Below are positions 63,690 to 64,000 of a stretch of 64,000 nt of DNA, in pieces; position 1 is the stretch's first letter, and every line of letters starts with the position of its first letter. Made by a program: the position numbers and the translations under genes. Below the pieces are notes generated by a model. It did no database searches and was not told where the DNA came from. It saw only the letters and a list, made by a program, of their open reading frames with translations. Source of the DNA: an uncultured Alistipes sp. (GTDB taxonomy: Bacteria > Bacteroidota > Bacteroidia > Bacteroidales > Rikenellaceae); assembly GCA_900545315.1 (NCBI GenBank), contig UQYM01000002.1:81639-145638 (forward strand), read 5' to 3'.

Positions 63690-64000
63690 ATGATTGAGAA
63701 AATAAACGACCTGCTCAAAAAAGTCGAAGAGTTTAAGCCAAAAACCGCGGCTGAAATCGAAGAGTTCCGTGTACGCATGCTGGGCCGTAAAGGTCAACTG
63801 AACGACATCCTCGATGAGTTCAAAAAGGTGGCTCCGGAACTGAAACGCGAATTGGGCCAAAAGATCAATACCCTCAAAAATCGGGCAATCGAAAAGATCA
63901 ATACCCTCAAAACGGAGATCGAAGCCCAACAAAACAGTACCGAAGATGGCGCATGGATCGATATGGGCCGTCCGGGAAGCAATGACCCTATCGGCAGGCG
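63690..64000 (+). CDS. pheS: Phenylalanyl-tRNA synthetase alpha subunit (5' part)
   Basis: Runs off the right edge after about 103 codons. The opening MIEKINDLLKKVEEFKPKTAAEIEEFRVRMLGRKGQLNDILDEFKKVAPELKRELGQKINTLKN is the N-terminal coiled-coil hairpin that contacts the tRNA, and WIDMGRPGSNDPIGR begins the linker before the catalytic core. The coil holds a 21-nt perfect repeat in frame (see findings). Start ATG at 63690, with GTG at 63687 as an alternative. Confidence 0.93.
   Translation, partial: MIEKINDLLKKVEEFKPKTAAEIEEFRVRMLGRKGQLNDILDEFKKVAPELKRELGQKINTLKNRAIEKINTLKTEIEAQQNSTEDGAWIDMGRPGSNDPIGR

Overview
The window is chromosomal DNA of an anaerobic member of the Bacteroidales. The evidence is a SusC/SusD pair with secreted glycan enzymes, many start sites preceded by the Bacteroidota -7 box TAnnTTTG (several with TTTG about 19-22 nt upstream), few Shine-Dalgarno sequences, a pyruvate:ferredoxin oxidoreductase, an acpP-fabF-rnc cluster and a small Hc1-type histone-like protein. 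Alistipes or another Rikenellaceae is my best guess from gene style; no rRNA or marker here proves it.

Layout. 1-6.2 kb: ilvE, metG and priA on the minus strand. 6.3-8.6 kb: a YitT-type membrane protein, a ComF-type phosphoribosyltransferase and a 57-residue histone-H1-like protein on the plus strand. 8.7-26.8 kb: a polysaccharide utilization locus (PUL) arranged around an AT-rich 650-bp centre. SusC, SusD and a beta-helix enzyme read leftward; a lipoprotein glycosidase, a second beta-helix enzyme, a DUF6067-like glycosidase and a GH106-like enzyme read rightward. 27.0-34.6 kb: tRNA-Gln, tsaB, a low-molecular-weight tyrosine phosphatase, radC, rnc-fabF-acpP, purN, pepE and a YraN endonuclease-like protein. 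35.2-41.3 kb: a DUF3467 protein, then a secreted DUF4419 protein, a small nucleotidyltransferase and an orphan GH106-like enzyme. 41.9-46.6 kb: tRNA-Ser, HU, lspA, ruvB, an RsmB/RsmF-type methyltransferase and a deoxynucleoside kinase. 47.0-55.1 kb: an AraC regulator divergent from an MFS exporter, a glycosyltransferase, a 2-hydroxyacid dehydrogenase, a GH3-like protein, trkA and a small Cys-rich membrane protein. 55.3-64.0 kb: nifJ, mtgA, efp, a patatin/beta-barrel phospholipase and the start of pheS.

How the genes work together. The PUL encodes an outer-membrane import pair plus extracellular or periplasmic depolymerising enzymes. GH106-like (rhamnosidase family) and GH141-like beta-helix enzymes suggest a rhamnose/fucose-bearing plant or microbial polysaccharide; the substrate is inference. 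No HTCS, SusR, ECF sigma or anti-sigma gene lies beside it, and SusC lacks the N-terminal signalling extension, so control must come from elsewhere. Most other genes are housekeeping. Less explained items are the DUF4419-nucleotidyltransferase pair, a 26-bp perfect palindrome before the orphan GH106 gene, a 22-bp-period repeat resembling an insertion-sequence end, a 200-bp purine-rich tract and a 10-codon leader ORF overlapping the DUF3467 start.

I did not find a clear unknown system of the CRISPR, retron or anti-phage type. Several start sites were moved inward from the longest open frame where a TTG or GTG preceded a better ATG or where the promoter position required it.
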